NCBI RefSeq assembly: GCF_001653335.1
Contig: NZ_CP015079.1
Location: 1-64,000 of the forward strand
Source of the DNA: Nocardioides dokdonensis FR1436
Lineage (GTDB): Bacteria; Actinomycetota; Actinomycetes; Propionibacteriales; Nocardioidaceae
Length of the DNA: 64,000 nucleotides
Reading direction: 5' to 3'
A program made the position numbers and the translations under genes. Each line of letters starts with the position of its first letter. Positions within the stretch are counted from its first letter, which is position 1. The notes under the pieces were generated by a model. The model worked only from the letters and a program-made list of their open reading frames with translations, was not told where the DNA came from and did not search any database. Of this stretch, positions 49,945-57,419 are shown piece after piece.

Positions 49945-50997
49945 CTAACCCTTGACCCAGGCCAGCAGGTGCTCCTTGGACCAGGTGTTGACGATCCGTT
50001 CCGCCCCGATCCCGGCCGCTGCCGCCCGCTCGGCGCCGTAGGCGAGGAAGTCGAGCTGCCCCGGGGCGTGCGCGTCGGAGTCGATGGCGAACACGCAGCC
50101 GAGGTCCCGCGCCAGCTCCAGCAGGCGGGTCGGCGGGTCACGGCGCTCGGGTCGGGAGTTGATCTCCACGGCCGTGCCCGACTCGGCGCACGCCTCGAAG
50201 ACGGCCCGGGCGTCGAAGGCCGACTCGGCGCGGGTGCCGCGACCGCCGGTGACCAGCCGGCCGGTGCAGTGCCCGAGGACGTCGACGCGCGGGTTGCGCA
50301 CCGCGGCGAGCATCCGCCGGGTCATCGCGTCGGCGTCCATCTGGAGCTTCGAGTGCACGCTGGCGACCCGGACGTCGAGCCGGTCGAGCATGTCGTCGCT
50401 CTGGTCGAGGCTCCCGTCGTCGAGGATGTCGACCTCGATGCCCTTGAGCAGCGTGAACCCCGCCCCGGAGAGCCCGGCCAGGTGGTCGTTGACGGCGTCG
50501 ACGACGTCGAGCTGGCGCGCCAGCCGCTCGGCCGAGAGCCCGCGAGCGATCTTCAGCCGCGGCGAGTGGTCGGTCAGCACCTGGTACTCCCGCCCCAGCT
50601 CGATCGCGCTGAAGGCCATCTCCTCGATCGGCGAACCGCCGTCGGACCAGTCCGAGTGCGAGTGCAGGTCGCCGCGCAGCAGGGCGTGCAGCTCCTCACC
50701 GCCCTCGACGAGCGGGCCGCCGTGCTCGGCCTCGGCGCGCGCGAGCCGCTCCGGCAGCTCGCCCCGCACCGCCTGCTCGACCACCTTCGCGGTGCTGGCA
50801 CCCACGCCCTCGATCCGGCGCAGCGTGCCGTCGGCGACCGCCGCGGCCACCGCGTCCTCGCCCAGCGGCAGGATCGCCGCCGCGGCGGCCCGGAACGCCT
50901 TGACCTTGTAGGTGTCCTGGCGGCCCCGCTCGAGCAGGAACGCGATGCGGCGCAGCGCGGCCACCGGGCCACCGTCGTAGGACTCGTGCTCGGCCAC
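49945..50997 (-). CDS. PHP-domain phosphoesterase with PolX-like HhH N-terminus
   Basis: 350 aa from GTG 50997, preceded by CGAGGAG. The N-terminal 110 residues resemble the 8-kDa/helix-hairpin-helix part of family X polymerases (FLLERGRQDTYKVKAFRAAA; LRRIEGVGASTAKVVEQAVR). Then comes a PHP domain with GDLHSHSDWSDGG, TDHSPRLKIA, EVDIL, VASVHSKL and DSDAHAP carrying the metal ligands. No polymerase palm is present. Likely a DNA-end or phosphate-ester processing enzyme. Confidence 0.88.
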   Translation of the reverse strand: MAEHESYDGGPVAALRRIAFLLERGRQDTYKVKAFRAAAAAILPLGEDAVAAAVADGTLRRIEGVGASTAKVVEQAVRGELPERLARAEAEHGGPLVEGGEELHALLRGDLHSHSDWSDGGSPIEEMAFSAIELGREYQVLTDHSPRLKIARGLSAERLARQLDVVDAVNDHLAGLSGAGFTLLKGIEVDILDDGSLDQSDDMLDRLDVRVASVHSKLQMDADAMTRRMLAAVRNPRVDVLGHCTGRLVTGGRGTRAESAFDARAVFEACAESGTAVEINSRPERRDPPTRLLELARDLGCVFAIDSDAHAPGQLDFLAYGAERAAAAGIGAERIVNTWSKEHLLAWVKG

Positions 50998-51088
50998 GCT
51001 GCTCCTCGGAACGGGTCGTCCTCCTCCACAGGCGGTGGAGGAGCGTCGGTGCTGGTCAGAGCAGCGTACGACGTCAGGTCGGGCGCAG

Positions 51089-51174
51089 TTGTCCACAGGC
51101 CTGTCCCCCGCTCCCCCGCGTGTCCTCCACCGATATCCACGGTTTCGACCGCGTTGTCCACAGGCCTGTCCACA
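51089..51174 (+). promoter_or_regulatory. Cluster of DnaA-box-like sequences
   Basis: TTGTCCACA at 51089-51097 and 51154-51162, CTGTCCACA at 51166-51174, and a weaker ATATCCACG at 51133-51141, all in the same orientation within 86 bp. TTGTCCACA is the preferred actinobacterial DnaA box. The cluster lies in the 294-bp gap between the divergent PHP and DUF5679 genes. This is not an oriC-like gene context. Confidence 0.55.
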
Positions 51175-51291
51175 GGCGCGGCGGCGCCGGTGCCGTAGGG
51201 TCGTCCCGGTCCACTGGCACCCGCCGCGGACACCGGCGGGCAGCACCACCCCCGCTGTGAGGACCCGAGAGAGACAAGCAAGGAGGCCGTC

Positions 51292-51450
51292 ATGGCGGAG
51301 ACCTGGAGCGGCGAGTTCTACTGCGTGAAGTGCAAGGAGAAGCGCGAGGCGGAGGGCGAGGTCAAGGTGAACGACAAGGGCACCCGCATGGCCAAGGCCG
51401 TGTGCCCCGTCTGCGGCACCAACCTCAACCGCATCCTCGGCAAGGCCTGA
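51292..51450 (+). CDS. DUF5679 zinc-ribbon protein, 52 aa
   Basis: MAETWSGEFYCVKCKEKREA and AKAVCPVCGTNLNRILGKA give two CxxC pairs that would bind one zinc. ATG 51292 follows AAGGAGG. Small proteins of this family are conserved in actinobacteria next to the TOMM-type E1-like gene. Too short for usual gene calling. Confidence 0.88.
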   Translation: MAETWSGEFYCVKCKEKREAEGEVKVNDKGTRMAKAVCPVCGTNLNRILGKA

Positions 51451-51473
51451 GCCACACCCGGCACTCCTGGTGG

Positions 51474-51499
51474 CGGCCCCGGACCTCGGTCCGGGGCCG
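51474..51499 (+). terminator. Terminator after the DUF5679 gene
   Basis: An 11-bp stem CGGCCCCGGAC with loop CTCG, 23 bp past the stop. The tail is weakly T-rich (TCGCCGTCTGT). Confidence 0.65.
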
Positions 51500-51554
51500 T
51501 CGCCGTCTGTGGAGACCGGGTGCATCCGGGGCCCGGACTGGGTAGGAGGACGTC

Positions 51555-51555
51555 A
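51555..51555 (+). other. Start of the TOMM-type E1-like gene: strong ribosome-binding site
   Basis: GTAGGAGG precedes this ATG with six bases spacing, fixing the start of the gene that runs to 52514. Confidence 0.7.
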
Positions 51556-52514
51556 TGAGCGCCCCGCCACCGCCGCCCCTCGCCCCCGCCCTGCCCGGGC
51601 GGCCACGTCTCCTGCCCGGGGCCGGGGTCTACCGCCGCGACGACCGGCACCTCCAGGTCGGTCTGGGGGCGCCGCGCCGGGTGGTCCTCGAGGACCACCC
51701 CGAGGTGCGCGCGCTCCTGCGGGCGCTGGAGTCGCCCGACCCCCGCGCCGACGTCCCGCAGCGGGACCTCGCCCGGGGCGCGCGGGCCCTGACGGCGCTG
51801 GCCGCCGCGGGGCTGCTCGTCGACGCGGGCGACCTCGAGAGCTGCCTGACCGCCGCGCGGGCCGGCGGCGGGCTGGACGACGCCGGCGTGGCGGCGGCCT
51901 TCTGCGAGGCCCCCGTCGACGCCGTACGCCGCCTCCGCGTGCGCGGCGAGGCGAGGGTCCAGGTGCTGGCCGCACCCGGGCTGCACGCCGAGGTGGTGTC
52001 CCTGCTGCGGGACTGCGGGATCGGCCTGTGCGCCACCGGCCCGGGCCGGGGCCGGGCGCACGAGGACCCGACCCTGGTGCTGGTCGTCGGCCCCGAGCCC
52101 GACCGCGAGCTCGTCGACGAGCTGGTGCGCGAGCAGGTGCCGCACCTGCTGGTCACCGCGCAGCTGGAGTCCTACCTGCTCGGCCCGTTCGTGGTGCCCG
52201 GACGCACCGCCTGCCTGCGCTGCCTCGACGCGCACGCCGGGGACCGCGATCCCCGGCGAGCGGTGGTGCTGGCCCAGCACGCGCACCGGGCCGGCCCGGC
52301 TCCGGGCGCGCTCGCACCGGAGCCGAGCGACCCCGCGCTGCGGCACCTGGCGGTCGCCTGGGCGGTCCGCGACGTGGTGCGTCACCTCGACGGTGAACGG
52401 CCCTCGACCTGGTCGGCGACGATCGGGCTCGGCCCGGACCTCGCCCCGACCGCCGAGCCGCGGCTGCGCCACCCCCACTGCGGGTGCGCGTGGGACGTGC
52501 TGGCGACCGGCTGA
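51555..52514 (+). CDS. Orphan TOMM precursor leader peptide-binding/E1-like protein
   Basis: 319 aa. It resembles the E1-like cyclodehydratase partner of azole-peptide clusters: an N-terminal leader-binding-type region (LLPGAGVYRRDDRHLQVGLG), a ThiF-like middle (VQVLAAPGLHAEVVSLLRDC), and Cys pairs CLRC and HCGC for zinc. No YcaO enzyme or precursor peptide is visible nearby, so a thiazole/oxazole pathway is not supported here. A gene of this type occupies the same place in related chromosomes (Rv3196 position, recalled). Confidence 0.75.
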   Translation: MSAPPPPPLAPALPGRPRLLPGAGVYRRDDRHLQVGLGAPRRVVLEDHPEVRALLRALESPDPRADVPQRDLARGARALTALAAAGLLVDAGDLESCLTAARAGGGLDDAGVAAAFCEAPVDAVRRLRVRGEARVQVLAAPGLHAEVVSLLRDCGIGLCATGPGRGRAHEDPTLVLVVGPEPDRELVDELVREQVPHLLVTAQLESYLLGPFVVPGRTACLRCLDAHAGDRDPRRAVVLAQHAHRAGPAPGALAPEPSDPALRHLAVAWAVRDVVRHLDGERPSTWSATIGLGPDLAPTAEPRLRHPHCGCAWDVLATG

Positions 52515-52518
52515 GGCC

Positions 52519-52680
52519 TCACCACCACTCGGAGTCGAGCTTGCCCTCCATCGCGCGCAGGTGCTCTCGCGAGCACTCGTCGCAGAACGTGCGGGTGCGG
52601 CCGCGCTCCACCGCGGTGGACCAGGTCAGGCTCGCCGCGGCGTCGTCCTCCGCACGTCCGCAGAAGTCACAGGTGCGCAT
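52519..52680 (-). CDS. Small zinc-ribbon protein, 53 aa
   Basis: MRTCDFCGRAEDDAAASLTW and RTRTFCDECSREHLRAMEGK: two CxxC pairs spaced for one zinc site, ending DSEWW. ATG 52680. It is convergent with the E1-like gene (4-bp gap). Confidence 0.8.
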   Translation of the reverse strand: MRTCDFCGRAEDDAAASLTWSTAVERGRTRTFCDECSREHLRAMEGKLDSEWW

Positions 52681-52702
52681 CCACCCACCCTAGGCATGCC
52701 GA

Positions 52703-52734
52703 CAACCGGGCGCGAGGTCTCTCGCGCCCGGTTG
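52703..52734 (-). terminator. Hairpin after the whiB7-linked small genes
   Basis: A perfect 14-bp stem CAACCGGGCGCGAG (52703-52716) with 52721-52734, tetraloop GTCT. It lies 43 bp beyond the stop at 52778 and just before the zinc-ribbon gene. There is no clear T tract. Confidence 0.6.
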
Positions 52735-52777
52735 CCGGGTGGGTGTTGATCTTCAGGGCTGGCCTGCAGGGGCTGAT

Positions 52778-52972
52778 CTACAGGGCTCGGGCCAGGGCCA
52801 GGCGCGCCTGCTGCGCGGCGGACTCGGCCTTGCGGCTCAGGCGCTGCGCCCGGGCGAGCTGGTAGCCGCGACGACGTGACTGCGCCTCTCCCAGGCGCGC
52901 GGCCATTTGTACGCGTGCCAGGTTCTCGTGCATCAAGTTCATGATCGTGCTCCGGTTCGTGGTCGTGGTCAT
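52778..52972 (-). CDS. Small basic helical protein, paralogue A (64 aa)
   Basis: From ATG 52972 (GGAAGACAG upstream): a Thr-rich start, then LARVQMAARLGEAQSRRRGY and QLARAQRLSRKAESAAQQAR, ending LALARAL. It aligns over its whole C-terminal 47 residues with the neighbouring gene (paralogue B). Highly basic amphipathic helix; could bind nucleic acid or membrane. It lies downstream of whiB7 on the same strand. Confidence 0.72.
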   Translation of the reverse strand: MTTTTNRSTIMNLMHENLARVQMAARLGEAQSRRRGYQLARAQRLSRKAESAAQQARLALARAL

Positions 52973-53006
52973 GGTGTCTCTGTCTTCCGTGACGAGGTGG
53001 TGGCGC

Positions 53007-53171
53007 TCAGAGCGCCCGGGCGAACGCGATGCTGGCCTGCTCGGCTGCCCGCTCGGCCCGCCGGGTGTACCGGCGTGCGCGGGCCAGCTCATGGCCTCGT
53101 CGTCGTTGCCCTGCCTCGTCGAGCCGGGCGCTGATGCGCGCCGCGGCGAGGGTGTCTGGCTGGTAGCTCAT
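53007..53171 (-). CDS. Small basic helical protein, paralogue B (54 aa)
   Basis: MSYQPDTLAAARISARLDEA then GQRRRGHELARARRYTRRAE, ending SIAFARAL. It shares the pattern ARL-EA--RRRG--LARA-R---RAE-AA-QA with paralogue A, so the two arose by tandem duplication. It starts 58 bp after the whiB7 stop, so the three may be cotranscribed. Not a family I can name. Confidence 0.72.
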   Translation of the reverse strand: MSYQPDTLAAARISARLDEAGQRRRGHELARARRYTRRAERAAEQASIAFARAL

Positions 53172-53229
53172 GGGGTGCTCTCTCACTGGTCTGGGTGGTG
53201 GAGGTGGTGCGGGACGGTGGTGCGGGTGC

Positions 53230-53544
53230 TCAGGCGGCCTGCTCGTTCTTGCGGGGCCGGCCCCGGGGGCGCTTGCGCGGGATGACGACGCCTTGCAGGA
53301 AGAGCTCGCCGCCCCACACGCCCCAGGGCTCGCGGCGTTCGAGGGCGCCGGCCAGGCACAGCTGTCGGACCGGGCAGTCCAGGCAGAGCGCCTTGGCGAG
53401 CTCGACGTCGCGAGGGGACTCGGCGAACCAGAGCTCGGGGCCGGCGGCCCGGCACGGCATCTGGTCCTCCGCGGCCCGCTCGGCCTGGTCGTGCAGCTGG
53501 CCCAGGCTGGGTTCGGCGGTGCGGTCGAGAACGCTGGTGGTCAT
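53230..53544 (-). CDS. whiB7: WhiB7 transcriptional regulator
   Basis: 104 aa from ATG 53544 after AAGGAGGTG. It has the four-Cys iron-sulfur signature (C in QMPCRAAG, then CLDCPVRQLC), the Trp/Gly motif EPWGVWGGELF, and a C-terminal AT-hook RGRPRK, the combination specific to WhiB7. In actinobacteria WhiB7 binds sigma A and activates intrinsic antibiotic-resistance genes and its own promoter. The leader upstream contains the expected promoter, upstream ORF and attenuator. Confidence 0.95.
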   Translation of the reverse strand: MTTSVLDRTAEPSLGQLHDQAERAAEDQMPCRAAGPELWFAESPRDVELAKALCLDCPVRQLCLAGALERREPWGVWGGELFLQGVVIPRKRPRGRPRKNEQAA

Positions 53545-53623
53545 GGATGTCACCTCCTTGTCGACCTGGTAGCGGGTGGGAACTGATCGCCGTGGGTCAC
53601 GGCGGGAGTGGGGGGACCGCTGG

Positions 53624-53666
53624 GCAAACACAAAGGCCGCGGATCCCGGTTTCGGGTTCCGCGGCC
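53624..53666 (-). terminator. Attenuator in the whiB7 leader
   Basis: On the minus strand GGCCGCGGA pairs with TCCGCGGCC (53635-53666) around an inner CCCG/CGGG stem and is followed by TTTGTGTTTG. It lies between the upstream ORF stop (53690) and whiB7, where known whiB7 loci have a transcription attenuator. Confidence 0.85.
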
Positions 53667-53689
53667 TGGAGGCTCATCGACGACTGCTC

Positions 53690-53890
53690 TCAGCAGGTCG
53701 GTGGTCTCCAGACAGGGTTCCCCGGGACGGTGGCATCGATGCGTGCCGGCGCCTCGACGCCACGGCCACCCAGGTCGGCACCGAAGACGGTGTGGCGAGC
53801 GGAGGTGGGCACAGCGGTGCCGTAGGCGCGCGAGGGCGCGGCAGTCGTCGCGGCGGTCATGGCCGTCGTCGCGATCTGGATGCTGAACAT
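53690..53890 (-). CDS. Upstream ORF in the whiB7 leader, 66 aa
   Basis: ATG 53890 after GGAGGTGG; it reads MFSIQIATTAMTAATTAAPS and ends NPVWRPPTC 23 bases before the attenuator stem. In other actinobacteria ribosome stalling on such an upstream ORF prevents terminator folding and switches on whiB7. The peptide is Thr/Ala-rich, so its sequence may matter less than its translation. Confidence 0.7.
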   Translation of the reverse strand: MFSIQIATTAMTAATTAAPSRAYGTAVPTSARHTVFGADLGGRGVEAPARIDATVPGNPVWRPPTC

Positions 53891-53958
53891 GTGCTCCACC
53901 TCCTCGAAGTCTCGTGCGCGGGCCTCGTCAGGGCCCGGTGCGCTGTGTGCTGCTAGGT

Positions 53959-53988
53959 AAACTAGTCGCCCCTCGTTGTCATGGGCAA
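53959..53988 (-). promoter_or_regulatory. whiB7 autoregulated promoter
   Basis: Minus strand: TTGCCC (53983-53988) as -35, 18 bases, TAGTTT (53959-53964) as -10. The A+T-rich ATTAAATGG sits just upstream of the -35, as in WhiB7-dependent promoters. The predicted start is about 60 bases before the upstream ORF. Confidence 0.75.
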
Positions 53989-54027
53989 ACCATTTAATAG
54001 GTATTTCTGAACTTTTCTCCGGAGCGC

Positions 54028-56070
54028 TCAGCCGATGACGGCGAGCACGTCCTCGCCGTAGCGCTCGAGCTTCTGGCGGCCGATGCCGCTGATGCGCAGC
54101 AGCGCCTCCTGGCTCTGCGGCTTCGCCTCGGCGATCAGCTCGAGGGTGAGGTCGGGGAAGACCACGAACGCAGGCACGCTGTCCTGTGCGGCACGCTCCT
54201 TGCGCCACTCACGCAGGCGCTCGAACAGCGCCTCGTCGTAGGAGGCCGGGCAGTCCGCGCAGCGCGCCCGCTTCTTGTCGGCCGGCGTGTGCAGCGGGGT
54301 CCCGCACTCGCGGCACGTCATCGCACGGCCGGAGCGCGTCGAGCCGGCGGGCTTGGGCCGCGCCTCCTCGGGCAGCAGCGGGTCGAGGAAGCGCGAGGGC
54401 TTGCGCGAGCCTCGTCCGCCCGGGTTGCGCGCCAGCGACCACGAGCACGACAGCTCGAGGCGGGCACGCGTCATCCCGACGTAGAGGAGACGGCGCTCCT
54501 CCTCCACCGCCGCCGGGGTGTCGGCGTAGGTGATCGGCAGCGTGCCGTCCTGCAAGCCGCACAGGAACACGTGGTCCCACTCGAGACCCTTCGCGGCGTG
54601 GAAGGTGGCCAGGGTGACGCCCTCGGCCACCGGGGCGTGCTGCTCGGCGACCCGACGGTCGAGGTCGTCGACGAAGGCACCGGCCGGGTCGTCCTGGTCC
54701 TTGCCCTCCCCCGCGGCGAACTCCTCGGCCTGGTCGACCAGCGCCTGCCAGGACTCCCAGCGGTCGCGGGTCTGACCGCGCCCGGTCGGCGGCACGGAGG
54801 TCCACCCCATGCCCGCCAACGTCGAGCGCACCAGCTCCACGAGCTCCTCGCCCTGGCCGCTGCGCGCCGCGCCGCGGATGCGGGTCACGGCCTCGCGCAC
54901 CTCCGGGCGGTCGAAGAAGCGCGCCGCACCGCGCACGATGTAGGGGATCTTGCGCGCCGACAGCGCCTCCTCGAAGGTCTCGGACTGCGCGTTGATGCGG
55001 AACAGGATCGCGACCTCACCCATCGAGCTGCCGGCCTCGCGCAGCTCGAGGATGCGGGCGGCCACGGCCTCGGCCTCGGACACCTCGTCGGGCGCCGAGC
55101 GGAAGTCGACCGCGCGGCCCGAGGGGCGCTGGGAACGCAGCGACACGCTGGTGGTCGTCGAACCGGCGAGCAGGCTGTTGGCGGCCGCGACCACCTCGGG
55201 TGTGGAGCGGTAGTTGCGCACCAGCTCCACCGACGTGGTCCCGGCGTGCTTGGTCGGGAAGTCACGCAGGTAGTCGGCGTTGGCGCCGGCGAAGGAGTAG
55301 ATCGTCTGGGCCGGGTCCCCGACGACGCAGAGCTCGTCGCGCCCGCCGAGCCACAGGTCGAGCAGCGCCGACTGCAGCGGCGAGACGTCCTGGAACTCGT
55401 CGACCACGAAGTACTTGTACTGCCGGCGCACCTGCGCGGCCACCCGCTCGTCGTCGGCGAGCATGCCGGCGGTCAGCAGCAGGATGTCCTCCATGTCCAT
55501 CCGACCCTCGCCGCGCTTGACCTCCTCGTAGCTGCCGAAGATCCGCGCGACAGTCTCGGCGTCGTGGCCGGTGACGCTGCGGCCGCGGCGCGTGGCCTCC
55601 TTCGCGTAGTCGTCGGGGTGGACGTTGCTGACCTTGGCCCACTCGACCTCGGAGGCCAGGTCGCGCAACAGGGCCTGGTCGGCGCGGACCCGCTGCCGAC
55701 GGGCGGCGCCGACGAGCAGCGGGATCTTCGACTCGATCAGCCGGGGCAGCTCGGTGCCGTGCACGTGCGGCCAGAAGTAGCGCAGCTGGCGCAGGGCCGC
55801 GGCGTGGAAGGTGCGGGCCTGGACCGCGCCGGTGCCCATCGTGCGCAGCCGTTGGCGCATCTCGCCCGCGGCGCGGGTCGTGAAGGTGACGGCGAGCACC
55901 TCGGTAGGCGAGTAGACGCCGGTGGCCACGCCGTAGGCGATGCGGTGGGTGATCGCGCGGGTCTTGCCGGTCCCGGCTCCGGCCAGCACCCGCACGGGGC
56001 CCCGCAGGGCTTCTGCCACCTGGCGCTGCTCGGGGTCGAGCGCGGAGAGCAGGGCATCGGCATCGGGCAT
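54028..56070 (-). CDS. uvrD2: ATP-dependent DNA helicase UvrD2
   Basis: 680 aa superfamily-1 helicase. Walker A is GAGTGKT; VVDEFQDVSPLQ is motif II; VELVRNYRST and FHAAKGLEWDHVFLCGLQDG are later motifs. It then has a four-Cys zinc cluster (CREC, CADC) and a C-terminal HRDC domain (PAFVVFPDLTLELIAEAKPQ). HRDC plus tetra-Cys is diagnostic of actinobacterial UvrD2. Syntenic with Rv3198c next to whiB7 and mrx1. Confidence 0.95.
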   Translation of the reverse strand: MPDADALLSALDPEQRQVAEALRGPVRVLAGAGTGKTRAITHRIAYGVATGVYSPTEVLAVTFTTRAAGEMRQRLRTMGTGAVQARTFHAAALRQLRYFWPHVHGTELPRLIESKIPLLVGAARRQRVRADQALLRDLASEVEWAKVSNVHPDDYAKEATRRGRSVTGHDAETVARIFGSYEEVKRGEGRMDMEDILLLTAGMLADDERVAAQVRRQYKYFVVDEFQDVSPLQSALLDLWLGGRDELCVVGDPAQTIYSFAGANADYLRDFPTKHAGTTSVELVRNYRSTPEVVAAANSLLAGSTTTSVSLRSQRPSGRAVDFRSAPDEVSEAEAVAARILELREAGSSMGEVAILFRINAQSETFEEALSARKIPYIVRGAARFFDRPEVREAVTRIRGAARSGQGEELVELVRSTLAGMGWTSVPPTGRGQTRDRWESWQALVDQAEEFAAGEGKDQDDPAGAFVDDLDRRVAEQHAPVAEGVTLATFHAAKGLEWDHVFLCGLQDGTLPITYADTPAAVEEERRLLYVGMTRARLELSCSWSLARNPGGRGSRKPSRFLDPLLPEEARPKPAGSTRSGRAMTCRECGTPLHTPADKKRARCADCPASYDEALFERLREWRKERAAQDSVPAFVVFPDLTLELIAEAKPQSQEALLRISGIGRQKLERYGEDVLAVIG

Positions 56071-56150
56071 GGGGTGGGAACAACTCCGGGGTGGGGGTGG
56101 TTGGCTTCAGGGACCGCACCCACCCTAGATGCCGGAGGCGACAGCCCGAC

Positions 56151-56438
56151 ATGAGCACCGAAGCCCCTGTGGAGACCACCCCGAACAGCCCGTCCGGCGG
56201 GTTCACCATGTACAGCACTCCGTGGTGCGGCTACTGCCACCGCCTGAAGTCGCAGCTGGACCGCGAGGGCATCCCGTTCACGATCGTCGACATCGAGCAG
56301 GACCCGGCCGCCGTCGAGATCGTCGAGAAGGCCAACAACGGCAACCAGACCGTCCCGACGCTGGTGTTCGCCGACGGCGCCGCGCTGACCAACCCCTCGC
56401 TGGTGCAGGTCAAGGAGAAGCTGGCCGCGCTGGCCTGA
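56151..56438 (+). CDS. mrx1: Mycoredoxin/glutaredoxin-like protein
   Basis: 95 aa thioredoxin fold: FTMYSTPWCGYCHRLKSQLD with redox pair CGYC, then QTVPTLVFADG (cis-Pro). This matches mycoredoxin-1, which reduces mycothiol-mixed disulfides. It is divergent from uvrD2, as Rv3198A lies beside uvrD2 in M. tuberculosis. Confidence 0.92.
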   Translation: MSTEAPVETTPNSPSGGFTMYSTPWCGYCHRLKSQLDREGIPFTIVDIEQDPAAVEIVEKANNGNQTVPTLVFADGAALTNPSLVQVKEKLAALA

Positions 56439-56456
56439 CCGGGCTCACTACTGGGC

Positions 56457-57365
56457 TCACCACTGGCCGGGGAGCGGCCCGCCGTACCAGTGCTCGACCA
56501 GCGACCGGCTGATGGAGACCCCGCCGGGCAGCACCAGGGTCCCGGCCTCGGCCTGCTCGCGCATCTCGGCGCGGGTGAACCAGCGCGCGTCCTCGAGCTC
56601 GTCGTGGTCGACCTGGATCTCGGTGCTGGTGGCCAGCGCGGAGAAGCCGACCATCAGGCTCCCCGGCAGCGGCCACGGCTGGTTGCCGAAGTAGGTGACG
56701 TCGCCGACGTGCACCCCGGTCTCCTCGAGCACCTCACGGCGCACGGCGTCCTCCAGGCTCTCCCCCGGCTCGCAGAACCCGGCCAGGGTCGAGAAGCGCC
56801 CCTCGAGCCAGATGCTCTGCCGACCCAGGAGACAGCGCTCGTCGTCGCTGCCGGGCTCCCCGGCGGTGACGACCATGATCACGGCCGGGTCGGTGCGGGG
56901 GAACTGCGACGTGCCGCACTGGATGCACACCAGCTCGTGCCCGGACTTGCGCGGTTCGAGCGCCCCGGCGCAGCGCGGGCAGAAGCGGGTCACGAAGAGC
57001 CACTCGGCCAGCCCCAGGGCGTGGAAGACCAGCGGCGCGTAGGCCAGTGCGTCGTCGGCCAGCGAGGGCAGCAGTCCACGCAGCGGCATCCAGCCGTCCC
57101 CGGAGCGCGACACGTCGGCGCCGGTCACGACGGCGAACCACGCGTGCCCGTGCCACTCCCCGAGCAGCACCCGCAGCCCCTCGGGCGCCTCGGCGGGCGG
57201 AACCCAGTCGACCCGACCGTCGCGGGGACGGATCCGCGTGCCTGAGACCACGAGGACCCGACTGTCCGGATCGGCCCAGCGTTCGTCGAGCCAGGCGTCG
57301 TCGGTGCGGTGCCACGCGGAACGGTCGTGGGGGTCGGCGGACATCTGCTCGTGCGGGAAGCTCAC
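56457..57365 (-). CDS. nudC: NAD(+) diphosphatase NudC
   Basis: 302 aa from GTG 57365 (an internal ATG 21 bases later is possible). It has an N-terminal domain, a zinc ribbon (RFCPRCAGALEP; CIQCGTSQFPRTDP), and the Nudix box GFCEPGESLEDAVRREVLEE followed by TG. The sequence after the box includes QPWPLPGSLMVGF, corresponding to the NudC SQPWPFPxS motif. It hydrolyses NAD(H) and may remove NAD caps from RNA. Confidence 0.93.
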   Translation of the reverse strand: MSFPHEQMSADPHDRSAWHRTDDAWLDERWADPDSRVLVVSGTRIRPRDGRVDWVPPAEAPEGLRVLLGEWHGHAWFAVVTGADVSRSGDGWMPLRGLLPSLADDALAYAPLVFHALGLAEWLFVTRFCPRCAGALEPRKSGHELVCIQCGTSQFPRTDPAVIMVVTAGEPGSDDERCLLGRQSIWLEGRFSTLAGFCEPGESLEDAVRREVLEETGVHVGDVTYFGNQPWPLPGSLMVGFSALATSTEIQVDHDELEDARWFTRAEMREQAEAGTLVLPGGVSISRSLVEHWYGGPLPGQW

Positions 57366-57419
57366 GCCGCCGACCGTAGCGCGCGGAACAGCAGGGGGCG
57401 CGGTCGGTGTTCCTCCGAC

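Noticed and set aside
49945..50997. Full family X DNA polymerase
   Set aside because: HhH-like N-terminus and PHP domain are present, but the polymerase palm region is absent.
51555..52514. A thiopeptide or azole-peptide biosynthetic cluster
   Set aside because: Only the E1-like gene is present; no YcaO, dehydrogenase or precursor peptide is visible in the window.
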